From contig JABYQS010000483.1 of assembly GCA_022592435.1 (NCBI GenBank), forward strand, positions 1 through 20,963: 20,963 bases of DNA, given 5' to 3'. Position 1 is the stretch's first letter. The number at the start of each line of letters is the position of its first letter. The notes under the pieces are model-generated. The model saw only the letters and a program-made list of their open reading frames with translations, ran no database searches and was not told the origin of the DNA. A program made the position numbers and the translations under genes. Source of the DNA: Cerioporus squamosus (Eukaryota; Basidiomycota; Agaricomycetes; Polyporales; Polyporaceae). Of the stretch, positions 1 through 9,254 are shown in pieces.

Positions 1-2
1 GG

Positions 3-1133
3 ATGGCGAGCGGCGCGAGTCTCGGTGATGACGAGGAAGATTGGGATCGTATCGACTCTGCGTCGGACCTGGACCACGCCGCTCGTGCATTTGGCTTCTC
101 GTCGGACGGGACTGCGACCGTGCGCGGGAAGAAGGGCAGGTCGCCGTACCTGTTCCAATCTCGTGCCTCGGACGCAGACACGGCTCGCCGACCACCTGAA
201 GCGTCTGTCGTCTCTCTTCGCCCCTGGGGGCGAGTCCCCAAAGAACCAGCCGCTCCCGCGATACCTCCTTCCATCCTCGCGAACTATACCCGGTCCATCA
301 AGCTGTCCGACGTCCGCGAACACGACACCGGCGACGAAGGCGGCCCGTCGCAGTCGAACAACTCGAGTGGGCAGTCGACGCGGGCCCCATCACGCAATAA
401 GAAGCGGCAGTCCGCGCCAGCCCCAGCCCTTCGGCCGCCATCTCGGAGTAGGAAGAACCCGACGGGCTCGTGCGCTCTGCTCCGCCGCAGCCGTGGGGCA
501 ATCCCAGTCCCGAGCTGGGCGCCGGCCCGCTGCCGCTGCCCGACTCGAAGCTTGCCATGGCTCCGGAGAACATCAAGCCGCTGCTTGAGAACGCGCGAGA
601 GGTGCACGCTAGGTGCACGGACTGCATCGCCGAGCTGGACTCTGTTAGGGAGCGGGATCAGCGTGAGTGCTTAGGCTATCGTCGGCTCGTCGGTGCTTGG
701 ACTATGTCAGTTGTTCGTTTATTCGTTGCTCGTCGTTCGTCGTTCGTTGTGAGTTCCCCCGTTGTCGCGTCGCTCGTTCGCTTCCAGCTGGTCACTCGCC
801 ACGCTGCCTTACGCTGTTGACGTTGCTTTCGCATTCTGCATACGCTATCACGCCGTTTGTCATGTCTCGTCATGTACTTAATGCATCTATTACGCGTGCT
901 ATTCAACCGGCAAGCAATGTCATTTCATGTCTAAAACCCTACGCTCGTCATCATGCTGTTAGGCCAGCGCTGGAGACAACATCGAGCGCTTGCAAGGTGT
1001 CCGCTCGGAACGGATCTCTGCTCCGAACTCGACTGCTCCGTCTTCGCCTCGACCACGAGCAGCCGAGGACCACTTCAAGGTCCCGACGAATCCACGATGC
1101 CAAGAGCTTGTACTTGAGCCTTCCAGGCCATGA
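3..1133 (+). CDS. 3' part of an unrecognised multi-exon gene
   Basis: I do not recognise the family. An open frame runs from the window edge and the first ATG at 3 is not necessarily the true start. It gives an acidic stretch (DDEEDWDRIDSASDLD) and then a Pro/Ser-rich, probably disordered region. A 44-nt intron at 367-410 (donor GTGGGC, acceptor GGCAG) moves the frame to a conserved-looking helix, PENIKPLLENAREVHARC, ending at donor GTGAGT at 663. A last exon near 963-1133 (ERLQGVRSERISAP..., stop TGA) is plausible, but the intron would be about 300 nt and its acceptor phase fits poorly. With this model TAG at 449-451 is in frame. An alternative intron at 312-451 (weak donor GTCCGC, acceptor GAGTAG) would remove it. 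Gene presence is fairly likely; the exon model is uncertain. Confidence 0.45.
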
Positions 1134-1550
1134 CAGGCAATGCACTGAACGGTGCGTCCGCATTACTACGAGGGTAGTGTACGTACTAGCTAGGTGCTGA
1201 CAATACGAGTCTAGGCCAGGTATGCGCAGGTGTCTGACCTGCTAGTGATCACTTTACGGGTACGTCAAGCCGCAGGTCAAGCCCCGTGGCAGTCCAGGAG
1301 GATTAGCGTGCACACGGACATGATCGCCGGAGGCTTGGCAGTGAGCATGTTCAGGTACGCCCTCAAGTCCCGGCCGTCCAATTCGTTGTAAATTACAACA
1401 TCAGATGCGCCCCTCCCCGACAAGCAGTCTCGTGCGGACTTTGCCTCGTCCACGAACCCGGCTCTGGAAGCAGTCTCTTGGAGCGGGGACTAGATTGTGT
1501 GCGCCCTCCGTCTGAGACCGTACTCGCTGACGTCGACAACAAACCGTCGG

Positions 1551-1556
1551 TATAAA
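1551..1556 (+). promoter_or_regulatory. TATA box of the secreted-protein gene at 1656
   Basis: TATAAA lies 105 bp upstream of the ATG at 1656, followed by a C/A-rich leader typical of fungal 5' UTRs. Confidence 0.6.
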
Positions 1557-1655
1557 GACGAGCCTGCTCACCGCCGACAATCCTCAGTCTTCCAGACTCT
1601 CCCCACAATACCCAATACCCATTCACACACTCCCGTCGAGCAATCCGCCCACACC

Positions 1656-2419
1656 ATGCTTGCCCTCGTACCATTCATCCTCTCCCTCGCGCTCACATCC
1701 GCCGCCGCCGCCGTACCCGCTGTCAAGCGTCAGGGCAGTGACTACCCGTGGTGCAACGCCCTCCGCGCGACATGCGAGAAGCAGATCACCCGCGACGACT
1801 TGGAGGACTTCTTCTCGCACGACGCCTGCCTCTTCGGCGCGGCGTGCCCGCCCGACTTCCTTGGGCCTCCCGACGGCCCGCTCCCAGCGCGCCGTAACGT
1901 GCAGCTCTTCATTCGCGCCGTCGACGCGGACCTCGCCCCGGGTCGCGAGCCGCCGCACAGCGAGGACTTGCGCGTCCCGACCTCGGTGCGTTTCGAGCAG
2001 TCTCAGCTGGTATGAACGCATCGCTGACCCACGTGTGTGCCGGGTGTCAATAGATCCTGCAACAGATCTCCACGAACGGCAAGACGATCACGAAGCAGAA
2101 CTTCATCGACGGATTCTACCAGTGAGTCATCTGCATTCTGACGATCCTATCCGGCGTGCTGATGCGCCTCAATGACAGTGCCCTCGACGCGTCCAACGGC
2201 CCTTGGCCTACCAATGTTGACATCGTCAAGGGATACTTCGCCGACATCGTTGACTGGTGAGTTCACTGCGTTCGGGTTCTTATCGGTCGTCGACGCACGA
2301 TGCTGACACCCTGCGTGCGATGTATTAGGACCGCGGTCTGCAGCGGGAACATCCCCTTCAAGAACTTCGCCGACTACTTCGTGTACAGCTCGTACGTCAC
2401 AAGCGAGGGCAACTGTTGA
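1656..2419 (+). CDS. Small secreted six-cysteine protein
   Basis: Complete four-exon gene: 1656-2009, 2054-2121, 2179-2256 and 2329-2419. Introns are 44, 57 and 72 nt with GTATGA/GTGAGT donors and TAG/CAG acceptors. All phases agree and give 196 residues ending in TGA. Residues 1 to about 20 (MLALVPFILSLALTSAAAA) form a clear signal peptide, followed by VKR, a likely Kex2-type processing site. The mature part has six cysteines (WCN, ATC, DAC, AAC, AVC and the C-terminal GNC), enough for three disulphides, and no membrane segment. The start is fixed by the signal peptide and the TATA box 105 bp upstream. It is probably an extracellular protein. I recognise no enzyme motif, so a role as effector-like or cell-wall protein is only a guess. 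Confidence 0.8.
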
Positions 2420-3213
2420 GCGATGAGCTGCTGCGCCCTCGTTCCCGAGCTGCGTACATACGATGCCGGCGAGGGCGTTTCTCTCGTCTCATGGACTCGA
2501 CTCGGACTCGTGCCCTTGGACTTTGAACTCGGACTGTGATGGACTAGGACTTCATGTATTCACGATATCACGCTACTTACTAGTACTAATCCTCGTACCC
2601 CGTCTACGAACACCTGTATGAACGCGTCGCAGAGTGCTCGTGCTGCCATCGTACTTCGGTCCCTTTACTACAATAGGTACGTCTATGTCCCTCAGGCAAT
2701 GCGAGCGAGCGACCATTTAAAGTGAGCAACTTCCACGAGTTCGCGTTAGCGGTTCGAGCCCTCGAACAAATCTTGTTGTGAGATCATGCGAGCGGGACGT
2801 CGCACCATTGGACGACATCTCCACAGGCTCGCGGAGATGGGTTCGAGTTCTCGCCGATGTCGGAGGCATGCTAACTCGAATCGGGGTCGTTGTGGGAACG
2901 GAACTGGCCACTCATCCGTCCGTACCTGTACGTTCCTCTGCCTTCGGGCGAGTCCGATTTTTCAGCCCGCGAAGTAGTATAGCCAGCGTTGCTGTGCTGG
3001 CAGCGGCTACATAGTCGTTCCAGTCGCGAGTAGCCCGACCAACGACCACCAGAGTCCCCCTACAAAGTGCGATGACGCACCCCGAGACGATATGGGCACT
3101 GCTCCGTCGATACATCGCGGTCTCTTGAGCCGGACGATGGAATCAATCTTCGAGTCGCTAGAGTTAGACCGTGCCCCAAGGCACAGGGGGATGGGAAGCG
3201 CACCTCCACTGCA
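2420..3213. other. Intergenic stretch without a supported gene
   Basis: This is the downstream region of the secreted-protein gene. Short open frames exist on both strands (for example 2778-3014 plus, 2717-2911 minus), but none has a signal peptide, plausible splicing or recognisable motifs. The sequence is less GC-rich than the genes. I see nothing else in it. Confidence 0.5.
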
Positions 3214-3456
3214 TTAGCTCGAGCATTGCTGGGCAGGATCTGGCGGAATGCGCTCTTCCACCAAATCGCCGCGAGCGATGTTGCGTCGCGTGCATATCCA
3301 CGCCTCTCCCACCGTGTTCCCTGAGTCATCGGGCTGTCGGGGTGCCATCAGAGGGATCCAGTGATAAGGGTACTGGGAGGAACGACGTACTACAGTGGAC
3401 GCGGCGGAGACGAGAACTCCGAAGAGCAAAGTGAAGAGGAGGACGGTGCTCTTCAT
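3214..3456 (-). CDS. Putative small secreted peptide (minus strand)
   Basis: The ATG at 3456 opens a frame starting MKSTVLLFTLLFGVLVSAAS, a textbook signal peptide, and stops near 3214 after 80 residues. A 57-nt segment beginning GTACGT and ending CCGACAG just after the signal peptide looks like an intron. It is a multiple of three, so the frame survives either way (80 or 61 residues). The mature part is short, polar and has two cysteines. After the putative intron it reads PDDSGNT, which resembles RDDSLGP after the corresponding intron of the glycine-rich peptide at 5641; the signal peptides are also alike (LLFGVLVSAAS, LFLLGVLAS). I infer a shared origin. No TATA box is seen upstream, so this could be a relic. 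Confidence 0.4.
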   Translation of the reverse strand: MKSTVLLFTLLFGVLVSAASTVVRRSSQYPYHWIPLMAPRQPDDSGNTVGEAWICTRRNIARGDLVEERIPPDPAQQCSS

Positions 3457-3713
3457 GTCACTACAGCTCGAGGGCGGTATGTAGCTGTATCAGACGCCAG
3501 ATGAGGAACTCTCGAACCACGCATGCGTACATCCACGGTCCTCTCGCTTGGGCTGCATTACAGAACTGTATCAGATGTGGTCTCCGACGATCTCTGGCGA
3601 ACACACTAACCGAAGCGGCCCATCATCTGTGGACAAGAGTCCTGCGACGACACCTGAGTGAAAGTCACGTCCTGGCTCTCGTTATTAGGTGCACTGTTGT
3701 GGCGGCATTCGAG

Positions 3714-3947
3714 TCAACGAATGACGCCACATGAGGAGTCGATGTATGACGGGGGGTCTGTACGGGCGGGGGTTAGGGACATCCGAGACTCTGAGTACTC
3801 ACAAGAGAGTCGCGGTACCTGTAGGTGGAACTCTGTGTCGTGACTCCCGAAACGGTGACTGAGAGCCGGTATCCCATGCAGCCGCACCAGCCAAAACCAA
3901 CCGCAGTTGTCATCCCACTCCTCAGTAGCATCAGCGTCGAGCGGCAT
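3714..3947 (-). CDS. Small two-exon ORF, unknown function
   Basis: Exon 1 is 3803-3947 (ATG at 3947) and exon 2 is 3714-3757. They are joined across a 45-nt intron with donor GTGAGT, a CTAAC branch-like motif and acceptor GTACAG. The joined frame gives 62 residues ending in TGA. The protein is rich in aromatic residues (NCGWFWLVRLHG) and has no signal peptide or known motif. The support is the good splice signals with frame continuity; the size makes chance a real alternative. Confidence 0.22.
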   Translation of the reverse strand: MPLDADATEEWDDNCGWFWLVRLHGIPALSHRFGSHDTEFHLQVPRLSCEYSESRMSLTPARTDPPSYIDSSCGVIR

Positions 3948-4165
3948 ACTCGCTCTCTACGCATCGACGCTACGGCCTCCATCTTCCTCATAGCCCGGCC
4001 TCACGGCGGTTCCCCGCGAGCGTCCTGTACTCAATGAGGCCTATTACCGCAACGCACACGTTACCCTCAGACAAGCAGGATACCACCCCTCGGCCGCGTT
4101 GACGAGCACGCGAGCCATCTCCTCGCATCTCGTGTCATCATACTATAGATCAAGGAGCATCCGAG

Positions 4166-4582
4166 ATGATCCACAATCCTCTCTGCTGCATCTTCCGACG
4201 AATTGCGTCGGACGTATGTAGATATCCAATGGCGTATGCTCGAAACACCGCGACAATTGATCAACAACTCACTTGCTGTCCTCTCCCGCTACCCTCGCCT
4301 TCACAGCCACCCCGGTCCGCTACTGCTCCAGCTCGTGTCTCTGAACTGATTACGACCGGGTTGCGGCCGGGCGCGTTCAACTTCGGGGGTCTCATTCAGT
4401 CGTTTGATGACAAATGGAGAGCCTGTGAGAACGACTCGTCGAAGCGAGGCATATCACAGAGCAAGCGGACAAAGATAACAGTTATCGTGGTCAAGACGGC
4501 TGAGAGGGCATGGGTCGAGGGAGGGGGACCGAAGCAAGCACACTGGCTCAGGCTCAGGCTGCGCATTGCGAGGTGTGACTGA
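4166..4582 (+). CDS. Hypothetical protein ORF of 138 codons
   Basis: An ATG at 4166 opens 138 codons ending in TGA. A 93-nt segment inside it begins GTATGT (about 4215) and ends CCTTCACAG. It has intron-like ends and is a multiple of three, so the product would be 138 residues unspliced or 107 spliced. The second half has a protein-like, mixed composition (ITTGLRPGAFNFGGLIQSFD, then KITVIVVKTAERAW). No signal peptide, membrane segment or family motif is seen. It could be a chance ORF. Confidence 0.28.
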   Translation: MIHNPLCCIFRRIASDVCRYPMAYARNTATIDQQLTCCPLPLPSPSQPPRSATAPARVSELITTGLRPGAFNFGGLIQSFDDKWRACENDSSKRGISQSKRTKITVIVVKTAERAWVEGGGPKQAHWLRLRLRIARCD

Positions 4583-5100
4583 CGCGCATGTCACGCCCGT
4601 TATGCCACGCGTCCGTGACAAGTAGCGCGTACTACTCGGCGGCTCCGAGTCCCAGTCGAGCTTCCTCCTCCCTCAACGCTGTGAAGCTCACGGCGATGCG
4701 CCGAAATCTTGTAAGCTTGAACAACAGCTGAACTTGTGGGCAAATTACTCAACCGGTGCCCTGTTTCGCACTGCAGATGTTCGGCTGGCCAGTGGCAAGA
4801 CTCGGACGACTCGGACTCCCGGATGAAGAGGAACACCGATAACGTGAGGGCTGACCAGCACGAACACCGCTACCGAGCGCAAGCTAGCTTGTCCTTAGCG
4901 TTGTTGCAATTGGTATTGCAGATGGTGCGTTACCCGTCCCTCCCCCTCTGGAAATGCAAGCATCCGGTGCGCCGCGGCTACGGTGTCCTCTCAACTCTTC
5001 ATGGAGGTAGCAATTTCCGCGGTACGGCAATCACTTTGGTCTCCGCAGAACTACTAAACCTCACTGAGCCCCCTAAGATATACACTATGCTCTAGCGACG

Positions 5101-5379
5101 ATGCCGCTTTGTTTAGTACGACTCGGTGTCGCTTACTTCAACCCGACGGCACAACTGAATGTTCTCAGTTCCAGGCCCATCTACGATGGCCCGGGGTTGT
5201 TGCACGAGGTGAGGTGAGTTAACGTAGCCTCCAATCACTCGTTCTTGCCTGCCATGCTTATTCCTGTTTCTAGGCTGCCACTGAGGTCAAACACCGCCCG
5301 GATTCATCGCCGGCGCACTGCTACTTGTGCACTAGCCATCCGGACTTGTGGCTGCATTCTACCCCTGCATAGAACCTGA
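5101..5379 (+). CDS. Small two-exon ORF, unknown function
   Basis: Exon 1 is 5101-5213 (ATG at 5101) and exon 2 is 5274-5379. They are separated by a 60-nt intron with donor GTGAGT, a pyrimidine-rich 3' end (TTCCTGTTTCTAG) and matching phase. The product would be 72 residues (start MPLCLVRLGVAYFNPTAQLN) ending in TGA, with a basic second half carrying several cysteines. No family is recognised and no TATA box is seen nearby. The intron is the main evidence. Confidence 0.28.
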
Positions 5380-5528
5380 ACGACCGCGCCCATGCACCGC
5401 GGCTCACTGTTCGCATCGTCCCGGCGAGCTAACCCTCCTTATCCGTGGGCATGCGACGACATCCGAGTCGCCGGACGCCGTCACCATGATACCATCGCAC
5501 TTTCGTGCTGGAGGATGGAGGCAGACAC

Positions 5529-5536
5529 TATATAAA
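5529..5536 (+). promoter_or_regulatory. TATA box of the glycine-rich peptide gene
   Basis: TATATAAA lies about 110 bp upstream of the ATG at 5641, the same spacing as in the secreted-protein gene at 1656. The leader between is C/T-rich. Confidence 0.55.
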
Positions 5537-5640
5537 ACCCACCATTCTGTTCGCTCAACCCCAAGCCTCGACATCTGTCGTCCATCTTACATTGAGCTCT
5601 GTAGTACCACCCCCTTTACTCAACCTTTATCGCACCCGAG

Positions 5641-6008
5641 ATGAGATTTACCGCTATCCTGCCGCTCTTCCTTCTCGGCGTACTCGCCTAGTCACTACGC
5701 CTCCCCAGCCAATGTACGTCCTTCGTTTACCGTGATGTCCTCCGACAGCAACCCGCTCCGAGTCTCTTCTGCCCTCCGTCCCGAGGTATCAGCTTCATGC
5801 CCGCATGTCTGTCCCCAACTTCTTGAGAGGAGTTCCCCTCCTCCGAGTCTCCTTCTGCGCGGCTTGACCACTCAATCCGAGGCTTACGCGCTCGTTTCTT
5901 CCTCGCCAGGTGGGGCGCGATGACTCCCTCGGTCCGGGCGGTGGGGGCAACGGCCAGGATCGGCGTGACTCCATCACTCCAGGAGGCGGCAACTACGGTC
6001 AGAATTGA
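5641..6008 (+). pseudogene. Glycine-rich small secreted peptide, frame broken in exon 1
   Basis: The ATG at 5641 starts a signal peptide (MRFTAILPLFLLGVLA) that runs directly into TAG at 5689-5691. Ignoring one base there, the frame continues as SHYASPAN to a GTACGT donor at 5714. Joined in phase to an exon starting at 5910 after CCTCGCCAG, it ends in a glycine-rich tail (GPGGGGNGQD, then TPGGGNYGQN) and TGA at 6006-6008. The sensible tail in the predicted phase makes a real gene likely. The break is either a recent one-base insertion or a sequence error. The implied 196-nt intron is long for this window and may hide another small exon. Function unknown; extracellular. Confidence 0.5.
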
Positions 6009-6260
6009 CCTATACCGCGACCTCCCGCGGTGAAGGTACATTGTTGGTACATATGATACATGTGCGTCCGATTTTCTCTCCGCGCAGCACAGAAAACCGA
6101 ACACTGACGTACTCCTTTGTAGGTTCACTTGTGCCAGTTGTATATGTCATGTAGTACACGGGTGACGGCGTACGCGCAATTCAGAAATCGTATACGCCTA
6201 CCGAGTGTATCCCCGAGACACGGTACCCGAGATCATCTCAATCTCCATCTCACAGCCTCG

Positions 6261-7636
6261 TCATCCCTTCGTGAAGATCGACTTTGGGAGCATTAACCCG
6301 ATCTACGACACCGGGACAAGTCAGCACCACTCACCAGCATCGTCCGCATGCCAGCGCTCACCACATAGTTCGGCATATCGACCTGCGCGTTCTCGTACCG
6401 TCAGCCATCCGCACCTTCTCAGACAATTCGTCGAGAGCTATGCGACTCACCACCTCATGCATGCGCAGATCGCCCGCGACGCTGCACAATATGTACGCGT
6501 CGACCTTGCTGAGCCCGTACTCCGCCCCGAGGAACTCGATCATGTGGCGCACGGCGGAGCGCGTCGCTTCGCGAATATCTGCAAGACGAGAGAGGTCAGA
6601 GCACCGCGGCATGGAATGGGGAGCCAGCAGCATGCTACGGACCCGAGTCGACGCCCGTAGTCGTGTAGAACTCCTCCTCGCTCGGGTACGGGCTGCGCGA
6701 GATGAAGTGCGGCGTCTTGACGTACGGCTTGTCCTTGACGACCGTGAGGCGGACTGTGACCTTCATCGGGGTCTCGATGGCCGTTCCTGCCAATCCGGAT
6801 ACCCGTTAGCTATGGGAGCGACCTGCAAGGACGGACTGACACATACCACAGACCTCTAGGCAACGACAGGAGCGGTCAGCAAGACATACTCAGCAGAGAC
6901 GGAAAGTGAGGACGTACCCCCGTCTCCCTGCGCGGCATGCCCATCCTGTACCAACGCAGATCCGCGTCCTGTCAGCGCACGAGCACCCTCGTCCCCATCC
7001 GACTCACCCCAATCGAGAAGAGCCCGCCCTCAACCTCCACAGGCAGATACAGCGTCGACCCCTTCGTCAAGTGCCTCGTGTCCACATTCCCGCCCGTCTT
7101 GTACGGCGGAATCGTCGAGTGCGCCCCGTCCTTCCCCGGGGCGACGCCCATCTCGCCCGCAAACGGCTTCAGCGGGATGCGTATCCCCATCCGCTCGTCG
7201 AACCACGCGTACCCTTCCTCCCTGTTCAAACTCCAGATCTTCAGCGCCGGGGCCGGGAACTCGTCCGCCAGGAGCCCGAACCCGGGCAAGACCGCGCTCC
7301 AGCCCCACTCCGCCACCTGCACGTCGAGCACGTCGACGCGGAGCGTGTCCCCGGGCTCTGCACCCGCAACGTGCACGGGCCCGTTGACCTGGTCGAGGGA
7401 CGCGAAGGTGAGGGAGGCGAGCGTGCTGGGGGTGGAGGCGGGCGTGATCTGGCCGTTGGAGGCGTCGAGGCAGTCGAAGGCGACCGTGGCGCCGGAGGCG
7501 ACGTGCAGGGCGGGCGGGATGCTGGAGATAAGCGAAAACGTTAGCCTTGGTGCATCGAAGACTGACAGAGATGAGAGACGGACCTGTTGTCCCAGGCGAG
7601 ATGGCACTGGGAGCGCTTCACTGAGTGGATGGACAT
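6261..7636 (-). CDS. Acetamidase/formamidase family amidohydrolase
   Basis: Complete eight-exon gene read from 7636 down: 7584-7636, 7008-7521, 6918-6945, 6847-6855 (9 nt), 6643-6786, 6451-6578, 6362-6382 and 6261-6302. Introns are 59-68 nt and every phase agrees, giving 312 residues and TGA. The sequence matches the FmdA/AmdA family throughout: LAWDNSIPPALHVASG near the N-terminus, GPVHVAGAEPGDTL, GGNVDTRHLTKG, FSIGDGHAAQGDGEVCGTAI, and a C-terminal VAGDLRMHEVVDMPN. Length is normal for the bacterial-type enzymes. These enzymes hydrolyse formamide or acetamide to ammonia and the acid. The preferred substrate cannot be read from sequence. There is no signal peptide, so it is probably cytosolic. 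GATA sites upstream suggest nitrogen regulation. Confidence 0.93.
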
Positions 7637-7726
7637 GATGTGCGGATCGATTCACGGATCTGGCGGATGGTTAGCCGCGGCGGCGGGAGAAGAAAGGATG
7701 ATGCTGGTCGATATTATCCAAGTGAC

Positions 7727-7929
7727 CGATAGCGGCCGTGTGAACTTGCCGCAACGACTGGGGCTATGGGAGCTGGGAGAGAGTGGATGTAAGTCATGGG
7801 ACGCATTGGTTCGGAGTCTGGATATAAGCAGCCTGAAGCTCCCGTGCCTCGATGACTGTACATTACCGGAGATAGATAACGGGTGCAAGCCGCTCGAAGG
7901 GGCGAGAGCGAGTCTCATACAAAAGATAG
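7727..7929 (-). promoter_or_regulatory. Cluster of GATA-factor sites upstream of the acetamidase
   Basis: Four HGATAR motifs occur about 90-290 bp upstream of the start codon at 7636: CGATAG 7727-7732, AGATAG 7870-7875, AGATAA 7874-7879 (overlapping) and AGATAG 7924-7929. Fungal AreA/Nit2-type GATA activators bind paired HGATAR sites in front of nitrogen-catabolic genes. Binding here is inferred. No TATA box was found. Confidence 0.4.
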
Positions 7930-8378
7930 TGACCGGACAAGGGCACGAAGTACAATCTGTAGTACTCACCGAGCGCCGATTGCTTCAAGTTCGTTCTCGG
8001 TTAGGTTCGGAGATCGTACTTACACCAGGACAAATAGCTGCCAACATCCGCCTATACATTGACAGTGGGCGGCTGGCGGCACCTCCGGATCCTCGTGGAC
8101 ATTGAACGTCTTCACTTGCCCATCATGCATCGCACCCATACGGCCTGGAATGTGAGCTAGGACGAGCATGCTGCATGACGAAGGAGCCGCGAGAGGAGCA
8201 GCCGCAGCGGTGTCCCAGGACTCACACGACAGAGCCTGAATCTTAGTCTAGTCCACAAGTCCACGATGGATCAGCACCGCCGCGCGACAAGGACTAAAGT
8301 GTAGGAGGATCTGAAGCCGACTTCGCTATCGAGACCGTATACAGTAAGTACATTCCCGAAGGACGCAGTGCGAAACGC
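7930..8378. other. Intergenic stretch, no gene seen
   Basis: This is distal upstream DNA of the minus-strand acetamidase. The plus-strand open frame 7587-8105 that reaches into it is antisense to exon 1 of the acetamidase and shows no protein features. Nothing else is recognisable. Confidence 0.4.
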
Positions 8379-8683
8379 ATGTTGGTACTGTCATGGGCGG
8401 TTAAGCGGTTCTGGCAGCATACTGCCAGTGATCGTCCCCAGGTCACCGCACGGATCAGGTTCTCGTGGTTCCCCAGATGTGTTGTGGCACAGGTGAGTGA
8501 GCGTACTGAATAATACCTCAAATGATTTCATCACGGAATCCAAGCTAGAAGTCGCCATCGGACGCGGACGCAGCCAGCCTATGCAGTGACTGCGATAATC
8601 CACACCCTCTCTCGCGACTCTTCGCGCTCTGTACATGGCTCCTAAATCCACCTCCCGGGACAGCGGCTTGCGGCTCCCACTAA
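8379..8683 (+). CDS. Small two-exon ORF, unknown function
   Basis: Exon 1 is 8379-8492 (ATG at 8379) and exon 2 is 8549-8683. They are joined in phase 0 across a 56-nt intron (donor GTGAGT after CACAG, acceptor GCTAG), giving 82 residues ending in TAA. The product starts MLVLSWAVKRFWQH and has several cysteines in the second exon. No domain is recognised. The good intron is the only positive evidence. Confidence 0.22.
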
Positions 8684-9254
8684 GAGGGCCCATCCGTTAC
8701 CAATCGCCCCCCCTCCCCCCCGCAATCGGCGTTGGAGAACGGGAGGCGACGGCGGTGGCGAATGCGTACTGGGTAGATAGAGGAGCGCGTGAGGGATGCC
8801 GCGAGCGTGCGGAAGGCTACCGCGACAGGCCCCAGGGTTGCTTGAAGGCGATGTGGCGCTGCGTGCACGTGGGGCGGGAGAAAGAGAGGGCGGAGAACCA
8901 GAGTCGGTTGCATCGGGAGAGCGCACTCGGCGACGGGGGAGCAGCATGACGCCTCCGAGTGCGAGGTGCGAGGTGCTGCGGTTCACGAGCTTCCCCATGC
9001 CGGCTTGAATTGACGGAAGCAAAGGACGACCCGGAGCATTATTGATACGTTCACACTTGTGTCCCGTCAGGGCGAGCGATGCGGGCGGGGCAAGGAATGA
9101 AGCCGCAGAGGAGCTGATAGCGAGGACGAGAGTCGATGAAGACTGGTATGGTACCATGGACGCCGCAGAGGGACGTGCATCGCTGTGGCGAGGATTCTGT
9201 GCAGAGACCTGAGCGGTGTCGTCTCTCGATGGCCTGCACCGGGCACGGTTCGGG
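8684..9254. other. GC-rich intergenic DNA, no gene seen
   Basis: Both strands have open frames here only because stop codons are rare in GC-rich DNA (for example 8642-9271 minus). They show low-complexity Pro/Ser/Arg composition and no splice-supported extension. I see no RNA gene. Confidence 0.4.

Noticed and set aside
2752..2848. Two B-box-like motifs (GGTTCGAGCCC near 2753, GGTTCGAGTTC near 2838) suggesting tRNA genes
   Set aside because: No matching A box, anticodon arm or acceptor stem could be found at the right spacing on either strand.
6205..7638. Plus-strand ORFs across the acetamidase locus (6205-6660, 6284-6859, 6906-7544, 6937-7638)
   Set aside because: They lie antisense to a gene with eight in-phase exons and unmistakable family motifs.
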